A stretch of DNA of 64,000 nt, from contig DATELA010000066.1 of NCBI GenBank assembly GCA_035277145.1, positions 5,975 through 69,974 of the forward strand, written 5' to 3'. This DNA comes from DASRAP01 sp035277145 (GTDB lineage: Bacteria > Gemmatimonadota > Gemmatimonadetes > Gemmatimonadales > Gemmatimonadaceae). Of this stretch, positions 31,663 to 39,841 are shown piece by piece. The notes beneath the pieces are model-generated. The model made no database searches. It worked only from the letters and a program-made list of their open reading frames with translations, and was not told where the DNA came from. How positions within the stretch are numbered: position 1 is the first letter of the stretch; the number at the start of each line of letters is the position of its first letter. Both the position numbers and the translations under genes were made by a program.

Positions 31663-32805
31663 GTGCTCTATCATCTCCTGGTTCCACTCAGCAACTGGTT
31701 CACGCCGTTCAACGTGTTCAGCTACATCACGTTTCGAGCGGCGGGCGCTGCCGTGACCGCATTGCTCGTCGCGTTTGTGGTGGGCCCAGCGATGATTCGC
31801 TGGCTGCAGAAGAGCGCTGTCGTTCAATCGGCGCGTGAAGGAACGCCGGATACGCACAAGGCAAAAGGCACACCGCCGACCATGGGCGGCATCATCATTC
31901 TGTCCGCCGGCATCATTCCCACGCTGCTCTGGGCGCGGCTCGACAACACCTATGTGTGGCTGGCGTTGCTCGCGACGGTGTGGATGGGCGTGATTGGGTT
32001 CATCGACGATTATCTCAAGCTCAAGCAAAAGCGCGAAGGGAAGCGTAACGAAGGATTGGTCGAGCGCTACAAGCTGATGGGGCAGGTATCGCTGGGACTC
32101 GCGCTTGGTCTCTATCTCTGGCTGCAACCAATTTCGTCATTGCCGGGCGCGTCGACCGCGCTGCCGTTCATCAAGAACGTGCTCGTTGTTCCGGCCGCGG
32201 CCGGCTTTGCATTTTTGTACGTCGGGTTCGTTGCGTTCGTCATCACGGGTACGACGAACTCCGTGAATCTCACGGATGGTCTCGACGGACTGGCGAGTGG
32301 CTTGTGCGGTATCGCGTTCGCGGCGTTTGCGTTCTTTGCGTATGTGTTTGGCCGCGTCGATGCGAGCGCGTGGCTGCAGGTCTTCTACCTTCCGGGCGCG
32401 GGCGAGCTCACGGTGTTTTGTCTCGCGTTCTTCGGCGCGTGCATGGGATTCCTGTGGTACAACTGTCACCCCGCGCAGGTCATCATGGGTGACACCGGTG
32501 CACTCGCGCTCGGTGGCGCGCTTGGTGTCATGGGTGTGCTCCTGAAATCGGAATTCCTGTTGTTGCTCATTGGTGGTGTGTTCGCGGCGGAAACGTTTTC
32601 CGTGATCGTTCAGCGATCGGTGTTCAAATACCGCAAGAGTAAGCACGGTGTCGAGTACGCGCGCGCGAATCGTGTGTTTGCGAGGGCGCCACTCCACCAC
32701 CATTTCGAAATGCGCGGGTGGTCTGAGCCACGCGTTGTGGTGCGCTTCTGGATTCTCGGTATTCTCTGCGCGTTCGTCGCCCTCGCGACGTTGAAGATTC
32801 GGTGA
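31663..32805 (+). CDS. mraY: Phospho-MurNAc-pentapeptide translocase
   Basis: Makes lipid I at the inner membrane. 380 aa, about ten membrane helices. Conserved motifs: THKAKGTPPTMGG, IGFIDDYLKLK, TNSVNLTDGLDGLA, NCHPAQVIMGDTGALALG and the histidine-rich APLHHHFEMRGW. The GTG at 31663 gives LYHLLVPLSNWF and follows the repetitive tract by about 30 bases. It is the only gap of note in this part of the cluster, so a separate promoter there is possible but not seen. Confidence 0.96.
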   Translation: MLYHLLVPLSNWFTPFNVFSYITFRAAGAAVTALLVAFVVGPAMIRWLQKSAVVQSAREGTPDTHKAKGTPPTMGGIIILSAGIIPTLLWARLDNTYVWLALLATVWMGVIGFIDDYLKLKQKREGKRNEGLVERYKLMGQVSLGLALGLYLWLQPISSLPGASTALPFIKNVLVVPAAAGFAFLYVGFVAFVITGTTNSVNLTDGLDGLASGLCGIAFAAFAFFAYVFGRVDASAWLQVFYLPGAGELTVFCLAFFGACMGFLWYNCHPAQVIMGDTGALALGGALGVMGVLLKSEFLLLLIGGVFAAETFSVIVQRSVFKYRKSKHGVEYARANRVFARAPLHHHFEMRGWSEPRVVVRFWILGILCAFVALATLKIR

Positions 32806-34169
32806 TCGAAGAACTACTGCGGAAAGGCGAAGTCGCAGTACTCGGGCTCGGAAAAAGCGGTCGTGCCGCGGCCCAACTGCTCGTCAAGAATCGTGCGCGA
32901 GTGTACGCGTCAGACGCAGGTAGCAAACGCGAAGCGCTCGAAGGCGCGACGGCGCTGTCGTCGCACGGAATCGACGCGCAAACGGGCGGGCACGATCTCG
33001 ATCGCATTGCGAAGGCGTCGCTCGTCGTTGTCAGTCCGGGTATTCCACCGAGCGCGCCACCGCTGCTCGCTGCGCGCAGTGCCGGCGTTCCCATCATCAG
33101 CGAAATCGAGCTCGCGCTCGCGTTCCTGCCCAACGCGCGCATCATTGCGATTACGGGCACGAATGGAAAAACCACAACGACGGCGCTCATCGGTCATTTG
33201 CTGACATCGCTCGGGTGCGACGCCGCGACCGCGGGAAATATTGGCACGCCGCTCGCAACGTTCGCTCTGCGCGCAAAGCCGCCGGTCTGGTTTGCGCTCG
33301 AAGTGTCGTCGTTTCAATTGCACGACACGCCGAGCTTGGCGCCGCGGGTTGGCGTGCTCACGAACCTCACGCCCGATCACCTCGATCGATACGCGAGCGC
33401 CGAGGAGTATTACGCGGACAAAGCACGCCTCTTTGCGAATGCGAGTGCGTCGTCGGAGTGGGTGTGGAACGGCGACAGCGATCGTGTGCGCGCGATGGCG
33501 TCGCCGGTGGCGGGACATCACTCGACGTTTGCGCTCGAGGCGAACGCGGACGCGTGGTTCGACCGAAAGGCAAACCAGTTGATGGTCGCTGGATCGTCGC
33601 TCATTCAGCGTGAGGAATTCGGGTTGCTCGGCGACCATAACGTCGCGAATGCACTGGCGGCATCGCTCGCCGTGATGGTCGGCGACGCGGTGCACCGAAC
33701 GCCACATGCACGATCGCGGATCGCCGCCGGGCTTCGGTCGTTTCGCGCCCTGGCGCACCGCCTCGAGGTGGTGGGTGAGTTCAACGGCGTCGAGTGGATC
33801 AATGATTCGAAGGCCACCAACGTCGACTCAGCGCGGGTCGCGGTTGCGGGGATGCGGAGGCCGACGATCCTGCTCCTTGGCGGCCGGCATAAAGGGGAAC
33901 CGTATACGTCCCTCGCCGCCGATATCCGGTCGCACGTGAAGACAGTACTGGCGTACGGCGAGGCCGCGGCGCTGGTCGAGGCCGATCTTTCCGGCGTCGT
34001 GCCCGTTGAGCGGCTCGGGTCGTCCTTTGAGACAGTCATCTCGCGTGCCCGTGCGCTGGCTGCACCGGGCGACGCGGTTCTGCTTTCGCCCGCCTGCTCG
34101 AGCTACGACATGTTCGATAATTACGAAATGCGAGGCGCCGAATTTCGGCGCCTCGCCGCGTCACAATAA
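32802..34169 (+). CDS. murD: UDP-MurNAc-L-alanine:D-glutamate ligase
   Basis: Adds D-glutamate to UDP-MurNAc-Ala. 455 aa, GTG overlapping the mraY stop (GTGA). N-terminal VAVLGLGKSGRAAAQLL, ATP loop TGTNGKTTTTALIG, LTPDHLDRY, and C-terminal LGGRHKGEPY and SPACSSYDMFDNYEMRG motifs are all present. It has the family's normal length and seems intact. Confidence 0.95.
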   Translation: MIEELLRKGEVAVLGLGKSGRAAAQLLVKNRARVYASDAGSKREALEGATALSSHGIDAQTGGHDLDRIAKASLVVVSPGIPPSAPPLLAARSAGVPIISEIELALAFLPNARIIAITGTNGKTTTTALIGHLLTSLGCDAATAGNIGTPLATFALRAKPPVWFALEVSSFQLHDTPSLAPRVGVLTNLTPDHLDRYASAEEYYADKARLFANASASSEWVWNGDSDRVRAMASPVAGHHSTFALEANADAWFDRKANQLMVAGSSLIQREEFGLLGDHNVANALAASLAVMVGDAVHRTPHARSRIAAGLRSFRALAHRLEVVGEFNGVEWINDSKATNVDSARVAVAGMRRPTILLLGGRHKGEPYTSLAADIRSHVKTVLAYGEAAALVEADLSGVVPVERLGSSFETVISRARALAAPGDAVLLSPACSSYDMFDNYEMRGAEFRRLAASQ

Positions 34170-34174
34170 CGGCA

Positions 34175-35350
34175 ATGACCGCATTCGCTGTAACGGGCGA
34201 ACGCGTCCGTTGGCGCATGAGCGTCGAGGCGCGCGCGTTGTTCGTCGTGACCGCAGTGCTCGTCGCATTTGGGTTGGCAGTGCTCTACAGCGCGAGTTCG
34301 TACGAAGCCATGCAGATGGGGCGCTCGAGTTCGTTCTTCCTCGTACGCCAGCTCGCCGGCATCGCAGTGGGTTTTGTGTTGTTCGCGGTGTTCGCGAAGC
34401 TCGACTCGGAGCAGTGGCGCAAGGTCGCGTGGCCGCTGATGATCATCGCGCTCGTGACGATGGCGGTCACGTTGCTGCCCGGTGTGAGTCCAGTGAACGG
34501 TTCGCGCCGATTCCTGTTCAATCGCGGTGTGCAGCCGTCTGAAATGGCGAAGTTCGCGGTGGTCATCTGGGCCGCGATGCTCGTCGACAAGAAAGGTGAA
34601 GAAGGGCTACGCCGTCTCACGAAGGGCGTGCTTCCGTTTCTGATCGTTATTGGCGTGCTCGATCTGTTCGCGGTCGCGGAGCCCGACGTTTCCGTCGCGC
34701 TGCAATTCACGCTGCTCGCGGCGGTGATCTTGTACGCCGGTGGCGCGCGCATCGGTCACTTCGCATTTCTCTGTGTTGCGGTATTCCCGGTGACGTGGGG
34801 GATCGCGCAATCCAACGATTACGTCAGACAGCGCATCGTCGCATTTCTGAATCCCGCGGAAAGCGGATCGCAAGACAAACTGTGGCAGCTCAAGCAATCG
34901 CTCGTCGCTGCGGGCTCAGGCGGATTGCTGGGCGTTGGATTTGGTGAAGGACGGCAGCATTGGGGTTATGTGCTGTATCCGTACACCGATTTCATTGGCA
35001 GCGTGATCAGCGAAGAGTGGGGATTCATCGGCATCACGGGCGTCACCGGATTGTTTGCGTTATACGGATGGCTTGGACTGCGCATCGCGGCGAACGCACC
35101 GAATCGGTTTCAGCAACTCGTCGCGATCGGGCTCACCGTCAATATGCTCGTGACCGCGTACGTGCATCTTGGCGTCGTGATTGGATTGTTGCCGACGACC
35201 GGACTCACATTGCCGTTCATCTCGTACGGGCGATCCAACTTGTTGCTCTCGCTCGCAACGACAGGCGTGTTGTGCAACATCGGCAGTCAGCGCGAGCGCG
35301 TGCATGGAGTGCGCGCGACCAATCCGCTCGCGGCGGGCGCCGTGCGGTGA
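34175..35350 (+). CDS. ftsW: FtsW peptidoglycan glycosyltransferase (SEDS family)
   Basis: SEDS polymerase that works with FtsI at the septum. 391 aa, with about ten membrane helices and the motifs VNGSRRFL, VQPSEMAKFAVV and GLLPTTGLTLPFISYGRSN. It is named ftsW rather than rodA from its place between murD and murG. The ATG at 34175 is 5 bases after murD. The stop overlaps the murG GTG. Confidence 0.95.
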   Translation: MTAFAVTGERVRWRMSVEARALFVVTAVLVAFGLAVLYSASSYEAMQMGRSSSFFLVRQLAGIAVGFVLFAVFAKLDSEQWRKVAWPLMIIALVTMAVTLLPGVSPVNGSRRFLFNRGVQPSEMAKFAVVIWAAMLVDKKGEEGLRRLTKGVLPFLIVIGVLDLFAVAEPDVSVALQFTLLAAVILYAGGARIGHFAFLCVAVFPVTWGIAQSNDYVRQRIVAFLNPAESGSQDKLWQLKQSLVAAGSGGLLGVGFGEGRQHWGYVLYPYTDFIGSVISEEWGFIGITGVTGLFALYGWLGLRIAANAPNRFQQLVAIGLTVNMLVTAYVHLGVVIGLLPTTGLTLPFISYGRSNLLLSLATTGVLCNIGSQRERVHGVRATNPLAAGAVR

Positions 35351-36435
35351 GAGTCATCTTCAGCGGCGGCGGCACGGGCGGACATCTTTATCCGGGTCTC
35401 GCCATCGCGCGCGCGCTGGTTCGACAGCGAGCCGACGTTCGTCCGCACTTCGTCGGCGCACAGCGAGGCATCGAACGCGACGTACTCGCGCGCTGCGAAT
35501 TCCCGTACACGTTGTTGAAGGTCCACCCGGTGTACCGGCGACAGCCGTGGAATAACTGGCGAACCGCTATTGGCGCGATGAGCGGCTGGCGCGGCATGAC
35601 CGCGCTCGCGCGGCAGGAGCGACCGGCACTCGTTGTCGGCACGGGCGGATACGCGAGTGCAATCGCTGTTGCGTGGGCAGCCGTGCGCGGCGTGCCGATC
35701 GTGCAACACATTGCCGATGCGTTTCCCGGTGCAGCTGCACGGCTCTTCGCGCGCGTATCGAACGAATGCTATCTCGGGTTTGCGGACGCGGAGAAGCATT
35801 TGCCCGTTGGCAAAGCGAGATACCTCGCGACAGGTAATGCAATCGATGCGCCTCCGGTTCCGCGACCTGAGCGCGCGGCCATGTTGCGCCAGTGGGGATT
35901 CGAAGCAGGTGCGAAAGTGTTGCTTGTTTTTGGAGGCAGTCAGGGCGCGCTGGCAATCAACGATGCGGTGTCTGCGTGGACGCGCGCGTCGCTGCCCGAC
36001 GGTTGGTCCGTGATTTGGGCGACGGGCAAGGGGATGTACGATCAGTTTCGTTCGTGCGAAACGCCGCGCGTGCGTGTGGTTCCGTACCTCGCGCCCATCG
36101 CGGATGCGTATGCGGTGAGTGATCTCGCACTGGTGCGTGGCGGTGCGATCGGGACCGCCGAGTTGTGCGCGTGGGGAGTTCCGATGATCATCGTGCCGTT
36201 GCCGACTGCGGCGATGGATCATCAAACGTGGAATGCGCGCTCGCTCGAGTCGGCCGGTGCGGCGGTGCATGTACCGCAAACCGAATTCACCGCGGAGCGA
36301 TTTGATAATGTCATGCGCGCGATTGCAAGTGACGGTGCGCGGTTATCCGCATTGAGCGAAGGAGCCCGGAAACGTGGGCGTCCGAATGCGGCGGCGGACA
36401 TTGCGCGGCATATCGCGCAGCTGCTTCCCGCGTAG
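35347..36435 (+). CDS. murG: UDP-GlcNAc:lipid I N-acetylglucosaminyltransferase
   Basis: Makes lipid II at the inner face of the inner membrane. 362 aa from the GTG at 35347, which overlaps the ftsW stop (GTGA) and gives VRVIFSGGGTGGHLYPGLA, the family start. The open frame before that is a shadow of ftsW. It has VGTGGYAS, LVFGGSQGA and the UDP-sugar-binding segment near RGGAIGTAELCAWGVPMI. Length is normal. Confidence 0.95.
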   Translation: MRVIFSGGGTGGHLYPGLAIARALVRQRADVRPHFVGAQRGIERDVLARCEFPYTLLKVHPVYRRQPWNNWRTAIGAMSGWRGMTALARQERPALVVGTGGYASAIAVAWAAVRGVPIVQHIADAFPGAAARLFARVSNECYLGFADAEKHLPVGKARYLATGNAIDAPPVPRPERAAMLRQWGFEAGAKVLLVFGGSQGALAINDAVSAWTRASLPDGWSVIWATGKGMYDQFRSCETPRVRVVPYLAPIADAYAVSDLALVRGGAIGTAELCAWGVPMIIVPLPTAAMDHQTWNARSLESAGAAVHVPQTEFTAERFDNVMRAIASDGARLSALSEGARKRGRPNAAADIARHIAQLLPA

Positions 36436-36446
36436 ATATCACGCAC

Positions 36447-37823
36447 ATGAGCGTGCTGCTCGACACGACCGATCGCCGGCCCGTCCACTTCATGGGCATT
36501 GGGGGCGCAGGCATGAGTGCGCTCGCTGAACTCCTGATCGGTCGCGGTGTTTCTGTGTCGGGTTGCGATACCAACGCTGAAGGTGCTGCAGATATCGCCG
36601 CGCTCGGCGCGCACGTGGTTGCGGGGCACGACCCGTCGCACATCGCGAATGCGCGCGCGGTCGTGTATTCGTCCGCCATCGACGCGGACAACGCGGAGTT
36701 GATGCGCGCGCGCGAGCGCGGGATTCCCGTGATTCGCCGCGCAGAGGCGTTGGCGACGGTGGTGAAAGGCCGCCTCGTTGGCGTTGCGGGGACGCACGGG
36801 AAAACCACGACGACGGTGATGACGACGGAAGCGTTGTCCGCCGGCGGCATGGACCCGACTGGCGTCGTCGGCGGTCGAGTCGCGGCGTGGCACGGCAATC
36901 TTCGGCGAGGAACGAGCGATGTATTCGTCGTCGAAGCCGACGAATACGATCGCTCGTTCCTCGCGCTCGATCCGACAGTGGCGGTGGTGACGAACATCGA
37001 AGCCGACCACCTCGACATTTATCGCGATCTCGACGACGTGCGGTCCGCGTTTGCGAAGTTCATCGAGCGCGCGCGGTTTGTCGTGCTGTGCGCCGATGAT
37101 CCCGTTGCAAACGCGCTGCCAACGCGGCCCACCGCGGAAGTGTTTCGCTATGGATTGAGCGCGGAGCACGCGCGGTTGTGCGCAACGGAGTTGCGCGCAG
37201 AAGGACGTGGTCAGCAATTCACCGTCGTGTTCGATGGCGAAACAATCGGCGACGTGCAGTTGCAGGTTCCGGGCGTCCACAACGTGCGCAACGCGCTTGC
37301 TGCCGTTGCGAGTGGACTCGCGTGGGGATGCGAACTCGCATCGATGGCGCGAGGACTCGCGACGTTCACGGGCGTGGAGCGGCGATTCCAGTACCTCGGT
37401 GAGAGCGCCGGCGTGGTCGTTGTCGACGACTATGCCCACCACCCAACTGAGATTCGCGCGACGATCGCCGCCGCGCGGACGGTGTATCCTGGTCGGAGGC
37501 TCGTCGTCGCGTTTCAGCCGCACTTGTTCACGCGCACGCGCGATTTCGCCGGCGATTTCGGTGCCGCGCTCGCCGCCGCGGACGCGGTGCTGCTGACCGA
37601 GATCTATGCGGCGCGCGAAGAGCCCATTCCGGGCGTGAGCACGGACGTCGTCGTCGACGCGCTACGAAATGCCGGTGGGAAAACGGCCTGGCGCGGGGAG
37701 CGCGGCGGCTTGGCCGACGCGCTCGCCGCGGCGGTGCGGCCGGGGGATGTCGTCCTCACCGTCGGTGCGGGCGACATCACCAAGACCGGGCCTGAGTTGC
37801 TCGCTAAGCTCAGAACGACATGA
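36447..37823 (+). CDS. murC: UDP-MurNAc:L-alanine ligase
   Basis: First amino-acid ligase of the muropeptide path. 458 aa with VHFMGIGGAGMSALAELL, ATP loop VAGTHGKTTTTVMT, EADEYDRSFL, VDDYAHHPTEIRAT and FQPHLFTRTRDF, split here as family motifs. ATG 11 bases after murG. Its stop overlaps ftsQ (ATGA). In many genomes murB and ddl come next; here they are absent and ftsQ follows directly. Confidence 0.95.
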   Translation: MSVLLDTTDRRPVHFMGIGGAGMSALAELLIGRGVSVSGCDTNAEGAADIAALGAHVVAGHDPSHIANARAVVYSSAIDADNAELMRARERGIPVIRRAEALATVVKGRLVGVAGTHGKTTTTVMTTEALSAGGMDPTGVVGGRVAAWHGNLRRGTSDVFVVEADEYDRSFLALDPTVAVVTNIEADHLDIYRDLDDVRSAFAKFIERARFVVLCADDPVANALPTRPTAEVFRYGLSAEHARLCATELRAEGRGQQFTVVFDGETIGDVQLQVPGVHNVRNALAAVASGLAWGCELASMARGLATFTGVERRFQYLGESAGVVVVDDYAHHPTEIRATIAAARTVYPGRRLVVAFQPHLFTRTRDFAGDFGAALAAADAVLLTEIYAAREEPIPGVSTDVVVDALRNAGGKTAWRGERGGLADALAAAVRPGDVVLTVGAGDITKTGPELLAKLRTT

Positions 37824-38563
37824 GAATCGAGAAGCGAAGCGAAGGATTCGAGGATCGAGGTGGAGGTTGGGGAGGTGGGCAGCAGGAGAAGCCGAGAAAG
37901 CGCCGCCGCGGACTCGTACTTCTCGTGCTTCTCGTGCTCGTCGTGGTGCTCTTTCCGCTAGGCGCCCGTCGCCTCGACTACTTCCGGGTGCGGCGGGTCG
38001 AGCTTGTCGGCGCCCGCTACATCCAACCCAAGACGCTCCTCAACCTGATGGCCATCGATTCGAGCATGACCATCTGGCATGACCTCGATCCGGTTGTTGA
38101 ACGCGCCCGAAAGCACCCGCAGATCCGCCAAGCCAGGATCAGCCGCAAGCTGCCGGGCACGCTGGTGCTGACGGTCGACGAGCGCGTCCCCGTCGCCATG
38201 CTCGCGACGGCCGACGGTGTCCAGCCGCTCGATCGCGATGCCGTGGCGCTCCCCATCGATCCGACGGTCACGTCGGTCGACGTACCCATCGTCACCCGCC
38301 GTGATACGGCCGTGCTACGCCTGCTCGACGGCGTTCGCGAGAATGCGGCGCGGCTGTTCGCGCGTATCAGCGAAGTCGGGCGCGACGAGGGCGGGGGGCT
38401 GCGCGTCATATTGTCGGGGGTGACCGTCCGCGCTCCGGTTGGATGCACATCTGAGCGGCTCGCGGAGATCATGCCCGTTCTGGAAGACCTCACTCGGCGT
38501 GGAAAGCACGCCGTCGAACTCGATCTGCGATACCGCGGACAAATCGTCGCCCGTCTGGAATGA
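37820..38563 (+). CDS. ftsQ: FtsQ/DivIB cell-division protein
   Basis: Divisome protein with one membrane pass. 247 aa: a basic, Gly/Arg/Glu-rich N-terminal tail (1-33), a very regular membrane helix (LVLLVLLVLVVVLF, about 34-47) and the POTRA domain (YFRVRRVELVGARYIQPKTL, about 55-125). The FtsQ domain follows. The start overlaps murC (ATGA). The first residues (MRIEKRSEGFEDRGGG) are encoded by the repetitive GAATCGAG words at 37823-37860, so the tail may be an acquired element rather than a conserved one. Confidence 0.88.
   Translation: MRIEKRSEGFEDRGGGWGGGQQEKPRKRRRGLVLLVLLVLVVVLFPLGARRLDYFRVRRVELVGARYIQPKTLLNLMAIDSSMTIWHDLDPVVERARKHPQIRQARISRKLPGTLVLTVDERVPVAMLATADGVQPLDRDAVALPIDPTVTSVDVPIVTRRDTAVLRLLDGVRENAARLFARISEVGRDEGGGLRVILSGVTVRAPVGCTSERLAEIMPVLEDLTRRGKHAVELDLRYRGQIVARLE
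37823..37860 (+). repeat. GAATCGAG/GAAGCGAA-type words in the ftsQ 5' end
   Basis: GAATCGAGAAGCGAAGCGAA, then GGATTCGAGGATCGAGG: degenerate iterations of GANTCGAG and GAAGCGAA that code for the first dozen residues of FtsQ. They resemble in style the other word repeats in this window, but could also be a chance result of a charged tail. Confidence 0.4.
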
Positions 38564-39840
38564 GAGAGGATCGCCTCGTAGCCGGCCTGGATATCGGATC
38601 CGCCAAGACAACGGCGCTCATTGCCGAAGTCGTGGGGGATTTCCCGAGGCACCCCTCGATCAAGATCCTCGGCGTCGGGCAAGCGCGAACGACCGGCCTT
38701 CGTAAAGGCGTCGTCGCCGATATCGAAGAAAGCACGCGCTCGATTCAAAAAGCGATGAGCGACGCCGAACGGATGGCGGGCGCGCGCGTGCCTGAAGTGT
38801 TCGCCGGAATTGCGGGCGAGCACGTGCAGGCCATGACGTCCAAAGGCATCGCGTCGGTAACCGGCAGCGAGATCACGCGCGGCGACGTCGAACGTGCAAA
38901 TGCGGTTGCGCGCGCGCAATCGATTCCGCAGGATCGCGAACTGATTCACGCGATTCCGCAGGAATACACGGTCGACAAGAACAACGGTATTCGCGATCCC
39001 GTCGGAATGATCGGCACGCGACTCGAGACGGAGATGTATCTCGTGACGATCGGTGCGTCGCCCGCGATGAACTTGCGCCGCGCAGTTGAACGCGCGGGCT
39101 ACAAGGTCCGCGAACTCGTACTCGAACCGCTCGCGAGCGCGCTATGCGTGCTTACCGAAGACGAAAAAGAACTCGGCGTGCTGCTCATCGAGATGGGGGC
39201 GGGCACGACTGACGTTGCCGTATTTCACGAGGGAAAGATTCGTCACCTCGGCACGGTTCCGTTCGGCGGTGCAAACGTTACGAACGACATCGTGCACGGA
39301 CTCGGCGTGACGCAAACCGATGCGGAACGATTGAAAGAGAAGTACGGTTGCGCGAACGAACGTTTGGTGCGCGAAGGCGAAACGATTCAGTTACCGAGCA
39401 CCGTCGCGCAGGGCGACCGCCAGGTTCCGCGCGAATTGCTTGCGCACATCATTCATCAGCGCACCGAGGAAGTGTTTGAACTCGTGTCGCGCGATGTCGA
39501 TCAAGCGGGTTATCGGGGACGTTTGAGCGCGGGCGTGGTGCTCACGGGCGGTGCAGCAGCGATGCCCGGCACCGCGGAACTTGCGGTTGATGTTTTTGGA
39601 TCAGGCGCACGCGTTGGATTGCCCGAAGAAAACATCGGTGGACTCACCGATTCCGTCGAAGCTCCGCGCTTCGCAACCGCCGTTGGACTCGCTCAATACG
39701 CGGCGGGTCGCCTTGCCCTTGGCCTCGCCGGTGCGGGCGGCAAACGACTCGGTGAAAAACCGTCGCGCGTGTCGCTCGGCGTGCCCAAAGTCGACGAGCT
39801 CGCCGGAAAGATCAAGACCTGGCTGCAGGACTTCTTCTAG
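38560..39840 (+). CDS. ftsA: FtsA actin-like division protein
   Basis: Actin-like ATPase that anchors FtsZ to the membrane. 426 aa, ATG overlapping ftsQ (ATGA). It has the phosphate-binding AGLDIGSAKTTALIAEV, the domain 1C region, LLIEMGAGTTDVAVF and VLTGGAAAMPG motifs. The C-terminal amphipathic helix ELAGKIKTWLQDFF is the expected membrane-targeting sequence. The stop lies one base from the stop of the convergent DUF5916 gene. ftsZ is not next; it lies 4.6 kb away. Confidence 0.96.
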   Translation: MREDRLVAGLDIGSAKTTALIAEVVGDFPRHPSIKILGVGQARTTGLRKGVVADIEESTRSIQKAMSDAERMAGARVPEVFAGIAGEHVQAMTSKGIASVTGSEITRGDVERANAVARAQSIPQDRELIHAIPQEYTVDKNNGIRDPVGMIGTRLETEMYLVTIGASPAMNLRRAVERAGYKVRELVLEPLASALCVLTEDEKELGVLLIEMGAGTTDVAVFHEGKIRHLGTVPFGGANVTNDIVHGLGVTQTDAERLKEKYGCANERLVREGETIQLPSTVAQGDRQVPRELLAHIIHQRTEEVFELVSRDVDQAGYRGRLSAGVVLTGGAAAMPGTAELAVDVFGSGARVGLPEENIGGLTDSVEAPRFATAVGLAQYAAGRLALGLAGAGGKRLGEKPSRVSLGVPKVDELAGKIKTWLQDFF

Positions 39841-39841
39841 G

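Noticed and set aside
37910..37945. Repeat CTTCTCGTGCTTCTCGTG in ftsQ as a mobile word
   Set aside because: It encodes the Leu/Val membrane helix, and codon reuse explains it.
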